This document shows, piece after piece, positions 50,137-58,552 of a DNA stretch of 64,000 bases. Under the pieces are notes generated by a model. That model had not been told where the DNA came from. It saw only the letters and a program-made list of their open reading frames with translations, and searched no databases. A program made the translations under genes and the position numbers. The stretch is from contig DGII01000036.1 of assembly GCA_002393095.1 (NCBI GenBank), forward strand, positions 8,131 through 72,130, written 5' to 3'. Each line of letters begins with the position of its first letter. Positions within the stretch are counted from its first letter, which is position 1. This DNA comes from Lachnospiraceae bacterium UBA3826. Its GTDB lineage: Bacteria > Bacillota > Clostridia > Lachnospirales > Lachnospiraceae.

Positions 50137-51513
50137 TTACTGGCCGATTATAGCCTGTACACCTTCGTTCATTGCTTCTATAGCATCATCAACTGTTGAT
50201 ACTTCGTTCATGATATTATCGTGCTGCTCGTTAAGAACTGTCTCGATCTCTGAAGACTTCTCATTAGCAGGCATCTCAAGATAAGCTGCTGCTGCCGTAA
50301 GAGCATCCTTGGAATTGGCATCTGTAGGGAAGCCATCCATTTCAGCGATCTTAGCGTTGATTGCATCGTTGCTCATTGCAGGTGTGTTACCTGTGCTTGC
50401 CATGATCTCTGCACCCTCCGGACCTGATACGAACTTAACGAAGTCCCAAGCTGCTTCCTTGTTAGGAGCTGATGTAGGAATTGCAAGTGCTGTGATGGTT
50501 GCAAGTGTTGATCCCGGAGCTACGCCTTCAGCGTGAGGATACTTAACGATACCCCAGTTAGCTGCTGCTGCTGCCTCACCATCCTTAACCTTGGCTATAA
50601 GTGTAGGTATGAACCATGAACCCATGTTCATCATGCCCACATTGCCCTGATAGAAAGCTGCCGAGTAGTGTAAGCCCTGTGTCTTAAGTGTAGCGTAGTC
50701 CATGCATACGCCATCCTTCTGCTGTGCGAGAACCATCTCATAGTAAGGCTTTGTGAAATCATATGTTCCGTCTACTATAGTGTGCTTGCCATCAAGTATG
50801 CCAAGAAGCTGTATTGTAGATCTCCATGTATGATAGTGTGCACCGTATACCTCTGCGCCGGGAGTTGTGTCTGTGATCTTTCTTGCAAGCTCATCATACT
50901 CTTCCCATGTCATGTCGTTGGTAGGATAGTCAACGCCTGCCTTATCGAATACGTCCTTATTATAGAAGAGTACCCAGATATCACGACGGAAAGGAAGCTC
51001 GTAAAGCGCATCATTGACCTTGATCTGATCTGTGATACCGCTGTATACGGAGAGGTCTATGCCATCCTGTGCGATAAGTGAATCAAGGGGCTCAAGCACT
51101 CCCTTATTAGCCAGAGTAACAAGTCCGGGAACGTCCTTTATGGTTACTACATCGAAGTTTGCATCAGAACCTGAAAGCTGTGTTCCGAGTACTGTCTGAT
51201 AATCTGTAGAACCAAGGTCTACCATCTCGATCGTTACATTGGGATGAGCTGCTGTATAGCCATCGATAAGAGGCTGGTAATATACTGTAGCGTCCTTATC
51301 CCAAAGTGCCCACTTAAGGGTTACAGGCTCATCTGCTGCAGGTGCTTCCGCTGCGGGTGCCTCTGCTGCGGGTGCTTCTGCTGCAGGTGCCTCTGCTGCG
51401 GGTGCTTCCGCTGCGGGTGCCTCTGCTGCGGGTGCTGCACTGCTTCCGCAGGCAGTAAGTGTTGCAGCGATCATTGATACTGCGAGTAAAGTACTGATTA
51501 CTTTCTTTTTCAT
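50137..51513 (-). CDS. Extracellular sugar-binding lipoprotein of an ABC importer
   Basis: A 458-residue solute-binding protein (MalE-like family). The signal peptide ends in the lipobox LTACGSS (lipidated Cys 22). A linker of seven five-residue repeats APAAE (residues 27-61, the last APAAD) sets the domain away from the membrane. The binding domain has LKWALWDKDATVYYQPLIDGYTAAHPNVTIE-type N-terminus (piece TAAHPNVTIEMV), DVVTIKDVPGLVTLANKGVLEPLD and NNxxxWEEYDELARKIT-like WEEYDELARKIT. AGGAGG precedes ATG at 51513. It is first in the importer/GH88/DUF2264 operon and diverges from the sensor kinase gene; substrate is probably a uronide oligosaccharide by context. Confidence 0.9.
   Translation of the reverse strand: MKKKVISTLLAVSMIAATLTACGSSAAPAAEAPAAEAPAAEAPAAEAPAAEAPAAEAPAADEPVTLKWALWDKDATVYYQPLIDGYTAAHPNVTIEMVDLGSTDYQTVLGTQLSGSDANFDVVTIKDVPGLVTLANKGVLEPLDSLIAQDGIDLSVYSGITDQIKVNDALYELPFRRDIWVLFYNKDVFDKAGVDYPTNDMTWEEYDELARKITDTTPGAEVYGAHYHTWRSTIQLLGILDGKHTIVDGTYDFTKPYYEMVLAQQKDGVCMDYATLKTQGLHYSAAFYQGNVGMMNMGSWFIPTLIAKVKDGEAAAAANWGIVKYPHAEGVAPGSTLATITALAIPTSAPNKEAAWDFVKFVSGPEGAEIMASTGNTPAMSNDAINAKIAEMDGFPTDANSKDALTAAAAYLEMPANEKSSEIETVLNEQHDNIMNEVSTVDDAIEAMNEGVQAIIGQ
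51331..51435 (-). repeat. Seven tandem 15-base units coding APAAE
   Basis: Seven in-frame 15-base units, alternating between slightly different codon versions (GGTGCCTCTGCTGCG and GGTGCTTCCGCTGCG on the plus strand). They encode the lipoprotein linker. Copy number may change by slippage, altering linker length without breaking the frame. Confidence 0.9.
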
Positions 51514-51614
51514 TTTTACCTCCTGTTGATCATAAAAACAGTCAAATTGTTTTTTAGGTGCTTTTATCGTATAATTTTTTATAAAAAGACAGAATGGAAT
51601 TATTTTTTACAAAT

Positions 51615-51642
51615 TTGTCATTAATCCTTTACATTTTATAAT
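51615..51642 (+). promoter_or_regulatory. Likely promoter of the YesM-like kinase gene
   Basis: TTGTCA (51615-51620), 16 bases, TATAAT (51637-51642), 40 bases before the first ATG. It sits in a 169-base, very AT-rich divergent gap shared with the binding-protein gene, whose own promoter I could not fix. Confidence 0.6.
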
Positions 51643-51682
51643 ACTTTTGTCTTTATTTTATATAAAGTTGTATTTTTTTTAG

Positions 51683-53503
51683 ATGCATGCCATGAAGTAT
51701 AATTTTAAAAGCATAAGATTCAAGATAATAACGATAATCCTGTCATTCTGCGCAGTCATAGCCACTGCGGTTGAGATATTAAGCTATATGATCACAAGGC
51801 AGCATCTGACAGAGAGCCAGCAGCAGTCTGCCTATATCAACCTCCAGCTTATCGGAGGTGAGATAAGCTCTGACCTTTCAAGCGCGCTGGGCTTCTCCAA
51901 CTGGCTGTTGCTTGACTCCGATGTGGAAGCCTATCTGACCAGAATATCAGGCTTTGGTCCCGATGATATCGTGGAACGCAGGCGCTTCACCATGGATATA
52001 TGGAAGCACTTAAATGACGAGTATGCCCTGAGTGCAGCCCATGATATGATCACCAGATTCATAGCCTCCACTCCCGACGGAAGCGACTTCATCCATGTAG
52101 CCAGCGTGCCCGGCTCTACTACCATGGCTATCCCTGCCTGCATCATGAATATGGACTGCTATGACGAGCTTGTAAGCTCATACGGCTATACCTTCACGGG
52201 TCTCTATACAAGTCCCATCGCGCCGTCATACAGCGTACCGGTGATACCCGTGATACGACCCGTCAAGAGCAGTCGTTCTCCTGTCACCATAGGCTTTATA
52301 TATGTAGAGATATCATCGGATATCATCACCAAGCACCTTGATAATATCGATCTGCCAAAGGACAGCGAGCTCTATATAACCTTTGGGGATCATATAACCT
52401 ACAGATACGAGGACGGCGGCTTCACAGAGGCTTCTCTTCCTCACGGACTCACCACATACAGGCTTCCGGATAAGAACATATCCCTGTCCCTTCTTCCCTC
52501 TGCCAGCGAATTAAGGGCAAGAAGCAAGGATCAGATCATAATACTCATCATCATACTTCTCTTCATACTTCTTGCGGGAGCCGTTACATATGCGATCCTG
52601 CAGCATATGATAAGTGTACCGGTGGATGCGCTTATCTCCAAGCTTTCCAAGGTGGGTAACGGCAATTTCACAAGAGATGAGAAGATAGAATGGGAGAATG
52701 AGCTCGGAGAGATAGGCAAGGGTATCAACGACCTCTCAGACAATGTAAGTGCCCTTATTAAGAATAAAGTTGAGGATGAGCGCACAAGGCAGGCGCTGGA
52801 ATACCGCATACTGCAATCTCAGGTCAATCCGCACTTCATGTACAATACACTTAATACCATCAAGTGGATGGCTACCATACAGGGTGCGGACGGGATCGCC
52901 GATATGTCTACCGCTTTATCAAGGCTGCTTAAGAATGTGTCCAAGGGTACGGATAACCTGATCCCTCTTAGGGATGAGATCGCACTGCTTGATGACTATT
53001 ACACCATAATGAAATACCGCTACGGAGGCACTATAGAGCTTGCTTACGAGATCGAGGATGAAGCACTGCTTAAGTGCATGGTGAACCGCTTCTCCCTTCA
53101 GCCGATAGTGGAGAATGCTATCTTCCACGGTATAGAACCCAAGGGAAGCGCCGGCAGGATAGTGATCCATATATACAGTGAAGAAGACGAGACATCCGGT
53201 GCAGATAATCTTATAATAGATGTGACAGACAATGGAGTCGGGATGGATGAGGAGACGATAGAGCGTATAATGAAGGGTGATGAGAGCTCCTCCAACGACT
53301 TCTTCAAGGATGTGGGTGTGGCTAATGTGGCAAGCCGCATAGCCTTCACCTTCGGTAATGATTACGGGCTTAAAGCGTTCAGCAAGCCCGGCAGCTATAC
53401 CACCATACGGTTCGTTCTTCCGAAGACAAGTGACGAAGAGCCGGACCGGACAGACCGGAGTGGTATTGCCAGGAATGGAGATAAGTGTGGACAATATGAG
53501 TGA
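51683..53503 (+). CDS. YesM-type sensor histidine kinase
   Basis: A 606-residue membrane kinase typical of sugar-responsive systems. One helix near 15-37, an outside sensor domain to about 285, a second helix (IIILLFILLAGAVTYAI), HAMP (about 310-365), then the His_kinase block YRILQSQVNPHFMYNTLNTI with the phospho-His, and HATPase with LQPIVENAIFHG and DNGVGMDEET. Start ATG at 51683 or 51692; neither has a good ribosome site. The response-regulator gene overlaps its end. It probably senses a polysaccharide fragment and controls the neighbouring utilisation genes. Confidence 0.9.
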   Translation: MHAMKYNFKSIRFKIITIILSFCAVIATAVEILSYMITRQHLTESQQQSAYINLQLIGGEISSDLSSALGFSNWLLLDSDVEAYLTRISGFGPDDIVERRRFTMDIWKHLNDEYALSAAHDMITRFIASTPDGSDFIHVASVPGSTTMAIPACIMNMDCYDELVSSYGYTFTGLYTSPIAPSYSVPVIPVIRPVKSSRSPVTIGFIYVEISSDIITKHLDNIDLPKDSELYITFGDHITYRYEDGGFTEASLPHGLTTYRLPDKNISLSLLPSASELRARSKDQIIILIIILLFILLAGAVTYAILQHMISVPVDALISKLSKVGNGNFTRDEKIEWENELGEIGKGINDLSDNVSALIKNKVEDERTRQALEYRILQSQVNPHFMYNTLNTIKWMATIQGADGIADMSTALSRLLKNVSKGTDNLIPLRDEIALLDDYYTIMKYRYGGTIELAYEIEDEALLKCMVNRFSLQPIVENAIFHGIEPKGSAGRIVIHIYSEEDETSGADNLIIDVTDNGVGMDEETIERIMKGDESSSNDFFKDVGVANVASRIAFTFGNDYGLKAFSKPGSYTTIRFVLPKTSDEEPDRTDRSGIARNGDKCGQYE

Positions 53504-54773
53504 ACAGTACAGAGTTCTAATAGCGGATGATGAACCCCTCGTCCAGATCGGACTTAAGTCCATGATGGGCAAGGGCTTCGACGAATATACCATAGTCGGG
53601 AGTGCCTCCAACGGCAAGGATGCCATGGATATGATAGAGAAGCTTCATCCCGACATAGTGATATCCGACATCAAGATGCCCATTATGACAGGGCTTGAGC
53701 TTATAGAAAAGTCCGCGGAGAGATTCGGTCCTCTGCCGGTATTCATCATGCTTACAGCCTTCGAGGACTTCGAGATGGCAAGGCGTGCCCTGTCGGGGGA
53801 AGCCGTGGATTACCTTGTTAAGATCGAGTTATCCGCAGATACTCTTAAGAAGGCTTTGGAGCGTGCCGTAAAGCGTGTGAACGAGCACACTGCCTCAGGA
53901 GTTAAGTCCGGAAGCGGCGAGCTTCGTTCCATAGACGAATTCAGACAGAAGTTCGCCATCAAGATACTTAATAATATCATAACCGACAGAGACACCTTCT
54001 TCACACAGGCTTGCGAGAATAAGATGGATCTCAGCTACAACCGATATATCGCTGTCTACGGCAAGCTGTGTGAGAGCGATGATATGAGCGAGGAGAAGCT
54101 TCTGACGCTCTATTCATCAACGCTTGGAATGACTGCGGATATATTGTCCAAGTATTCGCCCTGCTACGCCATAGCCAATGATATGAAGCATTTTACATTT
54201 ATCTTCTATTTTAACGAAGAGGAAGCCGTAGCCGATATCATGGAGCAGATACACGACGGTGTCGAGAATGCCATAGAGATGATAGAGAATTACTTCAATG
54301 TTGAGCTTCGCTTCGGCATAGGTACGGCCGTCTCCGACCCTATGGATATCCATACATCCTTCGAGGAATCCAAGACTGCCGAGGAGCACACCGATAAGGG
54401 TACTCCGATACGTCTATTCTCACATATAGTAGGTGCCAACCGCCGCTCCGGTAAGGATAAGCTTATAGCATCCATACAGCAGTATATCGATGAGAACTTA
54501 GACGGCAGACTGCAATTATCCGAGGTGGCAGAGACCTTCGGTCTCTCCGGTGCATATCTTTCTTCCATATTCAAGAAGAATACAGAGGTGGGATTCTCCG
54601 AATATGTATATACCAAGAAGATTGAGAAAGCCAAGGAGATGCTCCTTAACGACGATATGAAGATATACGAGGTGGCAGATGCGCTAAGCTTTGAATCAGC
54701 CTATTACTTCTCCAAGGTGTTCAAGAAGGTCGAAGGGGTGAGTCCCAGAGAATGGCTCAACTCTAAGCTGTAG
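53487..54773 (+). CDS. YesN-type response regulator with AraC DNA-binding domain
   Basis: A 428-residue regulator. Receiver (about 5-122): YRVLIADDEPLVQIG, acceptor Asp in DIVISDIKMPIMTGLEL, Thr in IMLTAFEDFE; the Lys position lies in DYLVKIE. A variable middle part (about 150-310) precedes two AraC helix-turn-helices (about 325-425) with LSEVAETFGLSGAYLSSIFKK and YEVADALSFESAYYFSKVFKK. GTG at 53487, six bases after GGAG, is preferred; ATG at 53496 is possible. It overlaps the kinase by 17 bases. Likely targets are the divergent importer operon and the heparinase-like operon. Confidence 0.9.
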   Translation: MDNMSEQYRVLIADDEPLVQIGLKSMMGKGFDEYTIVGSASNGKDAMDMIEKLHPDIVISDIKMPIMTGLELIEKSAERFGPLPVFIMLTAFEDFEMARRALSGEAVDYLVKIELSADTLKKALERAVKRVNEHTASGVKSGSGELRSIDEFRQKFAIKILNNIITDRDTFFTQACENKMDLSYNRYIAVYGKLCESDDMSEEKLLTLYSSTLGMTADILSKYSPCYAIANDMKHFTFIFYFNEEEAVADIMEQIHDGVENAIEMIENYFNVELRFGIGTAVSDPMDIHTSFEESKTAEEHTDKGTPIRLFSHIVGANRRSGKDKLIASIQQYIDENLDGRLQLSEVAETFGLSGAYLSSIFKKNTEVGFSEYVYTKKIEKAKEMLLNDDMKIYEVADALSFESAYYFSKVFKKVEGVSPREWLNSKL

Positions 54774-56844
54774 CCGCATAGAGCAGTATCCTGTAGCAGT
54801 CATGCTTCCATGCGATCCCAAGCCGCTCATCTGTGATCGGGCAGACGGATATGGCAGCCTTAGCTATACCATATGCTTCTATCTCTGCCAGTTCCCCGAT
54901 TCTTATCCTTATAGCATCACCCCGTAGCTTATCATCCGCCTTAAGCTCTGTTCCTTCGTATCCCGATGCATCATCGGTCAGAATATCCATATTATCCGCA
55001 TATACTCTGTATACTATCCCTGCCGTAGCAGCATCGGATATGCAAGCGCTGCCGGTCACACCGTCAGACTCACTGTCAAGGAGCTTTGGCTTCTCATATG
55101 ACATAAGTGTCATAACAGGTATCAGTCCGGTGTCCTTGCTCTTGTCCGGGGCTGTGACTATTCTATCCTCAATCCTTATCTCCCTATTCTTATCAAAGGT
55201 TACCTCCCGTACCACACTCTTTATACGCTTATCATCATATGCCTTAGCCATGTCAAACCGCATGTATGCCCTATCCGGTGTAAGAGATACCTCCGTATCC
55301 GATGCCCCGTACTCCATGCCGTCACGCTGACATATATCCGGTTCCTTATACTGCCCGGATTCCGCAGCCGTATCTGTATCCGCGGCTGCTGTATATGTCT
55401 TGGGCTTTGCCCCATATTCCATGAAGTTTAACGTATTATGATAAGCCGACTGCATGGTCCAGATATCATACCTGTCGGGAGAGAATGTCTTAGCCGTATA
55501 TGTCTCCACGCCCAAGTCTATAAGCAAGGGCTTATTATCCTTATAGAGAGTTATGCTTCCCACATCATTGTGATTATGGCTGTCTCCGTTATTGCCCGCC
55601 TTGACCGCAAGAGTATAGTGATTGTCTCTTGCTATCATAAGACCAACACTTTCAAAGTACGAATCCTCTGCATGTACCTCTGTCACCTCATGTGCCATGA
55701 CCTCATCATGATACATAAGCGTAAGCAGGTGATAGTATAGATTCTGTTCATCGAAGGCAAGCCTCTCCGTTGCGGTCAGGCTCTTGTAGTCCTTCGCCGT
55801 GAAGGATACATAAGCCTCATTATGCGTATGCACGGCATAGAGGTAATCCCTTACATCCCTGTGTCCGGGAAAAGGTGAACAATCCGCGAAGTTGATATAA
55901 TATCCGTCTCCAACATACATCTTGACGATATATGCAGCTATATTCCCAATAAGTGCATCCTCATACAAGGGAGCGAAAGCATCCCCTGTTATCCTGTTAA
56001 GCACATCTATACATCCGAAGAGGCAGAGTCCCGCATGGGAATAGTACTGTGCACCTTCGTTGCAGCAGCCGTCCTCTCCGTATTCGTCCAGGAAGTAATC
56101 AACAGAGACAACAGCCTGCTTAAGCACCTTACATGACTCTTCCCTGCTCATGAAGCCCTTCTTACGGCTAAAAAGGGCAAGGAGGACATTCTGTGTGATC
56201 CACGGCGTCCAGTTACACATCGGCTCAAGACCGTTACCCATCCACCAGAAATGATATGTAAGATAAGGGATAAGTATGCGCTTCTTAATCTCCCTGTCCA
56301 CATATTCACTTATATAAGGACTGATCGCACACAGCTTCTCCCTTAACAGGCTCTCCGTAAGTCCCACTATCTCTGCAGTCTCCGCCGCGAAGAGATCAAT
56401 TACAGGTCTGTTCTCATCGGGAAGCTCAAGCTGCTTCTCGTCCCTTATATATGTATTATGAGCCGGTATACACCATGTAGTCTCCTCTAAGATCAGATAC
56501 AGACCGTCAAGTATCTTATCAAGGAATCTCCCCTCTCCCTCCACACACTCAGCGAGCGTAAGTACGGTCAGCATCCTGCGTCTTAAGAAGTACTTCTCTT
56601 CGAAGTATACCCTGTTGCCGTCCTTAGAGAATCTTCTGTAATCCGACAGAAGCAGGGCCGGATAATCAGTATCAAGGTATCTTTCAGCCTGCTTAAGCAG
56701 GGCGATGCGCATGTCTGAATCCTTACTGTCCATGCATGAAGATAAGCTGTTCTCACCTATATTCGGAAAAGCAATCTCGGACAGGCAGACAGTATCACAT
56801 ATGCTGTTATACAGAGCCTCTGCAAGAGTATTATGCGTGTTCAT
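54763..56844 (-). CDS. Heparinase II/III-like polysaccharide lyase
   Basis: A 693-residue protein with an alpha/alpha-barrel N-terminal half and a beta-sandwich C-terminal half of the heparinase II/III family. Marks include WTPWITQNVLLALFSRK, DEYGEDGCCNEGAQYYSHAG, NNGDSHNHNDVGSITLY (the N-H-N-D stretch conserved in the family) and QSAYHNTLNF. No signal peptide, so it should cleave imported acidic oligosaccharides in the cytoplasm, giving unsaturated uronides for GH88. Its start overlaps the discoidin-like gene by 14 bases; its end overlaps the convergent YesN-like gene by 11 bases. Confidence 0.86.
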   Translation of the reverse strand: MNTHNTLAEALYNSICDTVCLSEIAFPNIGENSLSSCMDSKDSDMRIALLKQAERYLDTDYPALLLSDYRRFSKDGNRVYFEEKYFLRRRMLTVLTLAECVEGEGRFLDKILDGLYLILEETTWCIPAHNTYIRDEKQLELPDENRPVIDLFAAETAEIVGLTESLLREKLCAISPYISEYVDREIKKRILIPYLTYHFWWMGNGLEPMCNWTPWITQNVLLALFSRKKGFMSREESCKVLKQAVVSVDYFLDEYGEDGCCNEGAQYYSHAGLCLFGCIDVLNRITGDAFAPLYEDALIGNIAAYIVKMYVGDGYYINFADCSPFPGHRDVRDYLYAVHTHNEAYVSFTAKDYKSLTATERLAFDEQNLYYHLLTLMYHDEVMAHEVTEVHAEDSYFESVGLMIARDNHYTLAVKAGNNGDSHNHNDVGSITLYKDNKPLLIDLGVETYTAKTFSPDRYDIWTMQSAYHNTLNFMEYGAKPKTYTAAADTDTAAESGQYKEPDICQRDGMEYGASDTEVSLTPDRAYMRFDMAKAYDDKRIKSVVREVTFDKNREIRIEDRIVTAPDKSKDTGLIPVMTLMSYEKPKLLDSESDGVTGSACISDAATAGIVYRVYADNMDILTDDASGYEGTELKADDKLRGDAIRIRIGELAEIEAYGIAKAAISVCPITDERLGIAWKHDCYRILLYAATA

Positions 56845-57625
56845 TACCGTATACCTCTATCTGCGTAAGCGCAGGGAAAGGACTGGGATCATCCGCTTTG
56901 ATCAGATCACGCAGTTTGATCCATCTTATATCCTTCTTATCTATATTGTCGAAGATATGGGGAGTGTCGATATGCTTATCGAATGTAAGCTCCCTGGTGC
57001 TTCCGTCAGAGAATTCCAGCACACCCTTTACCCACCAATTATCATGTGGGAAGTCTGCTCTTGTGTATATCTCTATCCTGTCTATATCTACCCCCCTGCC
57101 GAAGTCAAGCTTAAAGCAGGCATCATCCTGTCTGTTGATACCCCATGATTCGTATGGCCATTCACCGTGAGACCTTGTGGCGATACAACCGTCTATTGCA
57201 TTACGTGCGGCGAATACCGCCTCGCCTCTTGTCTCCACATTGGCAGACGCATGCGGGTACACACCCTCCACATCATGCTGGTCGAAAGGATTGAGCGCCA
57301 GATTCTTATAGGCTCCTATCTCATATTCTTTTGCTTCCCTTATGGAGATATAGTGTCTGTTACCGAAGAAAGCAAGAGGGTTGTAGCTTGTCTTCTTCTC
57401 ATAGAAAGGCACGGTATATATCACTCTTTCCGTCTCAATAAGCACTAGCGCTTCCTCTATGGCGGCGTCCACCTTGACCTTATAGAACCGGCCCTTTTTA
57501 AGACCGCTGAATTCTATGATATCACCCTTACGGTACTCTCCGTCCCACGCAAGCACTGCCTGTGTCTGCCCTGAGCTTTCTGCCTTATTCACATGATCCC
57601 AGTCATTATATACTTCTATCTTCAC
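56831..57625 (-). CDS. Discoidin-like (F5/8 type C) carbohydrate-binding domain protein without signal peptide
   Basis: A 264-residue protein. The first 115 residues form a beta-rich part I do not recognise. The C-terminal part (about 118-262) looks like a galactose-binding-like discoidin domain: NLALNPFDQH, PHASANVETRGEAVFAARNAIDG, DDACFKLDFGRGVDIDRIEIYTR and LTQIEVYGNE. Such domains bind sugars and are usually secreted, but here no signal peptide is seen and the gene is coupled to a cytoplasmic lyase by a 14-base overlap. It may present or bind oligosaccharide inside the cell. First gene of its operon; upstream interval 57626-57841 gives no clear promoter. Confidence 0.7.
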   Translation of the reverse strand: MKIEVYNDWDHVNKAESSGQTQAVLAWDGEYRKGDIIEFSGLKKGRFYKVKVDAAIEEALVLIETERVIYTVPFYEKKTSYNPLAFFGNRHYISIREAKEYEIGAYKNLALNPFDQHDVEGVYPHASANVETRGEAVFAARNAIDGCIATRSHGEWPYESWGINRQDDACFKLDFGRGVDIDRIEIYTRADFPHDNWWVKGVLEFSDGSTRELTFDKHIDTPHIFDNIDKKDIRWIKLRDLIKADDPSPFPALTQIEVYGNEHA

Positions 57626-57739
57626 TCATTACCTCCGTCTTATGCGCCGTATATAAGGCATGGCCTAAGCCCACGGCTGTGCCGTGCACTCATACTGCGC
57701 AGATTACTGTCAGTCATGATAATCCATGCCAAACACTCT

Positions 57740-57773
57740 GTGTGAAAATATGATATCGATCATATTTCCACAC
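57740..57773. repeat. Palindrome, copy 2 of the dispersed hairpin
   Basis: GTGTGAAAATATGAT and ATCATATTTCCACAC pair at 14 of 15 positions around ATCG. It matches the palindrome at 32651-32686 apart from one arm base and the loop. It lies in the 216-base gap 57626-57841, which also holds a short hairpin CACGGC-TGT-GCCGTG at 57672-57686 and AT-rich DNA, but no gene. Confidence 0.7.
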
Positions 57774-57841
57774 TAATACTATACCTTGACCGCATGACAA
57801 AAAAATGATTTTTTATTCTCAAAAGATGTAATTTCTTAGAC

Positions 57842-58552
57842 TCAGATATGGAATCTCCGGAACAGCTCGCGCTTAGCCCTGTCACCGCCGAGTATCAGAG
57901 TACCCGACAGCAGCAGCACCGATACTGCCAGCGCAATATATACTATATTAGGATATGTGATCACGCCAAAAAGGCTTAAGATAAGCATGAATACAGACAC
58001 AACCACAAGGAATATCTCAAGAGGGATATAACTCTGCCAGTTGCGGATATTGACAAATAACAGGATGAAGGTGATGAGGCTGAGCAAAAGGATCGCCGAT
58101 GGAAGCACCGCATTAAGCGACCACCCTCTAAAGCCTGTCAGAGCATCTATACCGATCAATATGGCAACAGCTATAAAGGTCAGCCACAGTGTCTTGGACT
58201 GATAGCCCACTCGTCCCGTTATTGCCATACGAAGTGCAGTATTAACATATACGAGTATCAGTCCTATTATGACAGTCCATGCCACAAAGGGTCTTCCTAT
58301 GATATTGGCAAGCATGAGTCCCATCATGGCTACCACACTTGTAAAGAGCACAAGTCTCTCTGCAAACCTGAATCTTCTTACACTTACCGCCGCATTGGGG
58401 TACATACCGTTATAAGTTATGTCAACTACACCGGCGGCATTTTTTTCATTGCCTGCGACAGATGCATGTCCAACATCCAGCACACTGTGACACAGCGGAC
58501 ACTCACATGTATTATCCAGTATATCTACTCCGCACTTATTACATCTGCTCAT
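57842..58552 (-). CDS. DUF6320-like membrane protein with N-terminal zinc ribbon
   Basis: A 236-residue protein. The N-terminus has a four-Cys zinc ribbon, CNKCGVDILDNTCECPLC (residues 4-21). About six hydrophobic segments fill residues 65-220, ending with a basic tail (GGDRAKRELFRRFHI). I recognise the pattern as DUF6320, whose function is unknown. It overlaps the upstream acetyltransferase-like gene by four bases (ATGA), so the two are co-translated and probably work together at the membrane. Confidence 0.75.
   Translation of the reverse strand: MSRCNKCGVDILDNTCECPLCHSVLDVGHASVAGNEKNAAGVVDITYNGMYPNAAVSVRRFRFAERLVLFTSVVAMMGLMLANIIGRPFVAWTVIIGLILVYVNTALRMAITGRVGYQSKTLWLTFIAVAILIGIDALTGFRGWSLNAVLPSAILLLSLITFILLFVNIRNWQSYIPLEIFLVVVSVFMLILSLFGVITYPNIVYIALAVSVLLLSGTLILGGDRAKRELFRRFHI

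Noticed and set aside
51331..51435. CRISPR-like spaced repeat
   Set aside because: Units are 15 bases, gapless and in frame, coding a low-complexity lipoprotein linker; no spacers.
57626..57841. A small gene in the gap
   Set aside because: No frame with a ribosome site and sensible protein; only two palindromes and AT-rich DNA are visible.
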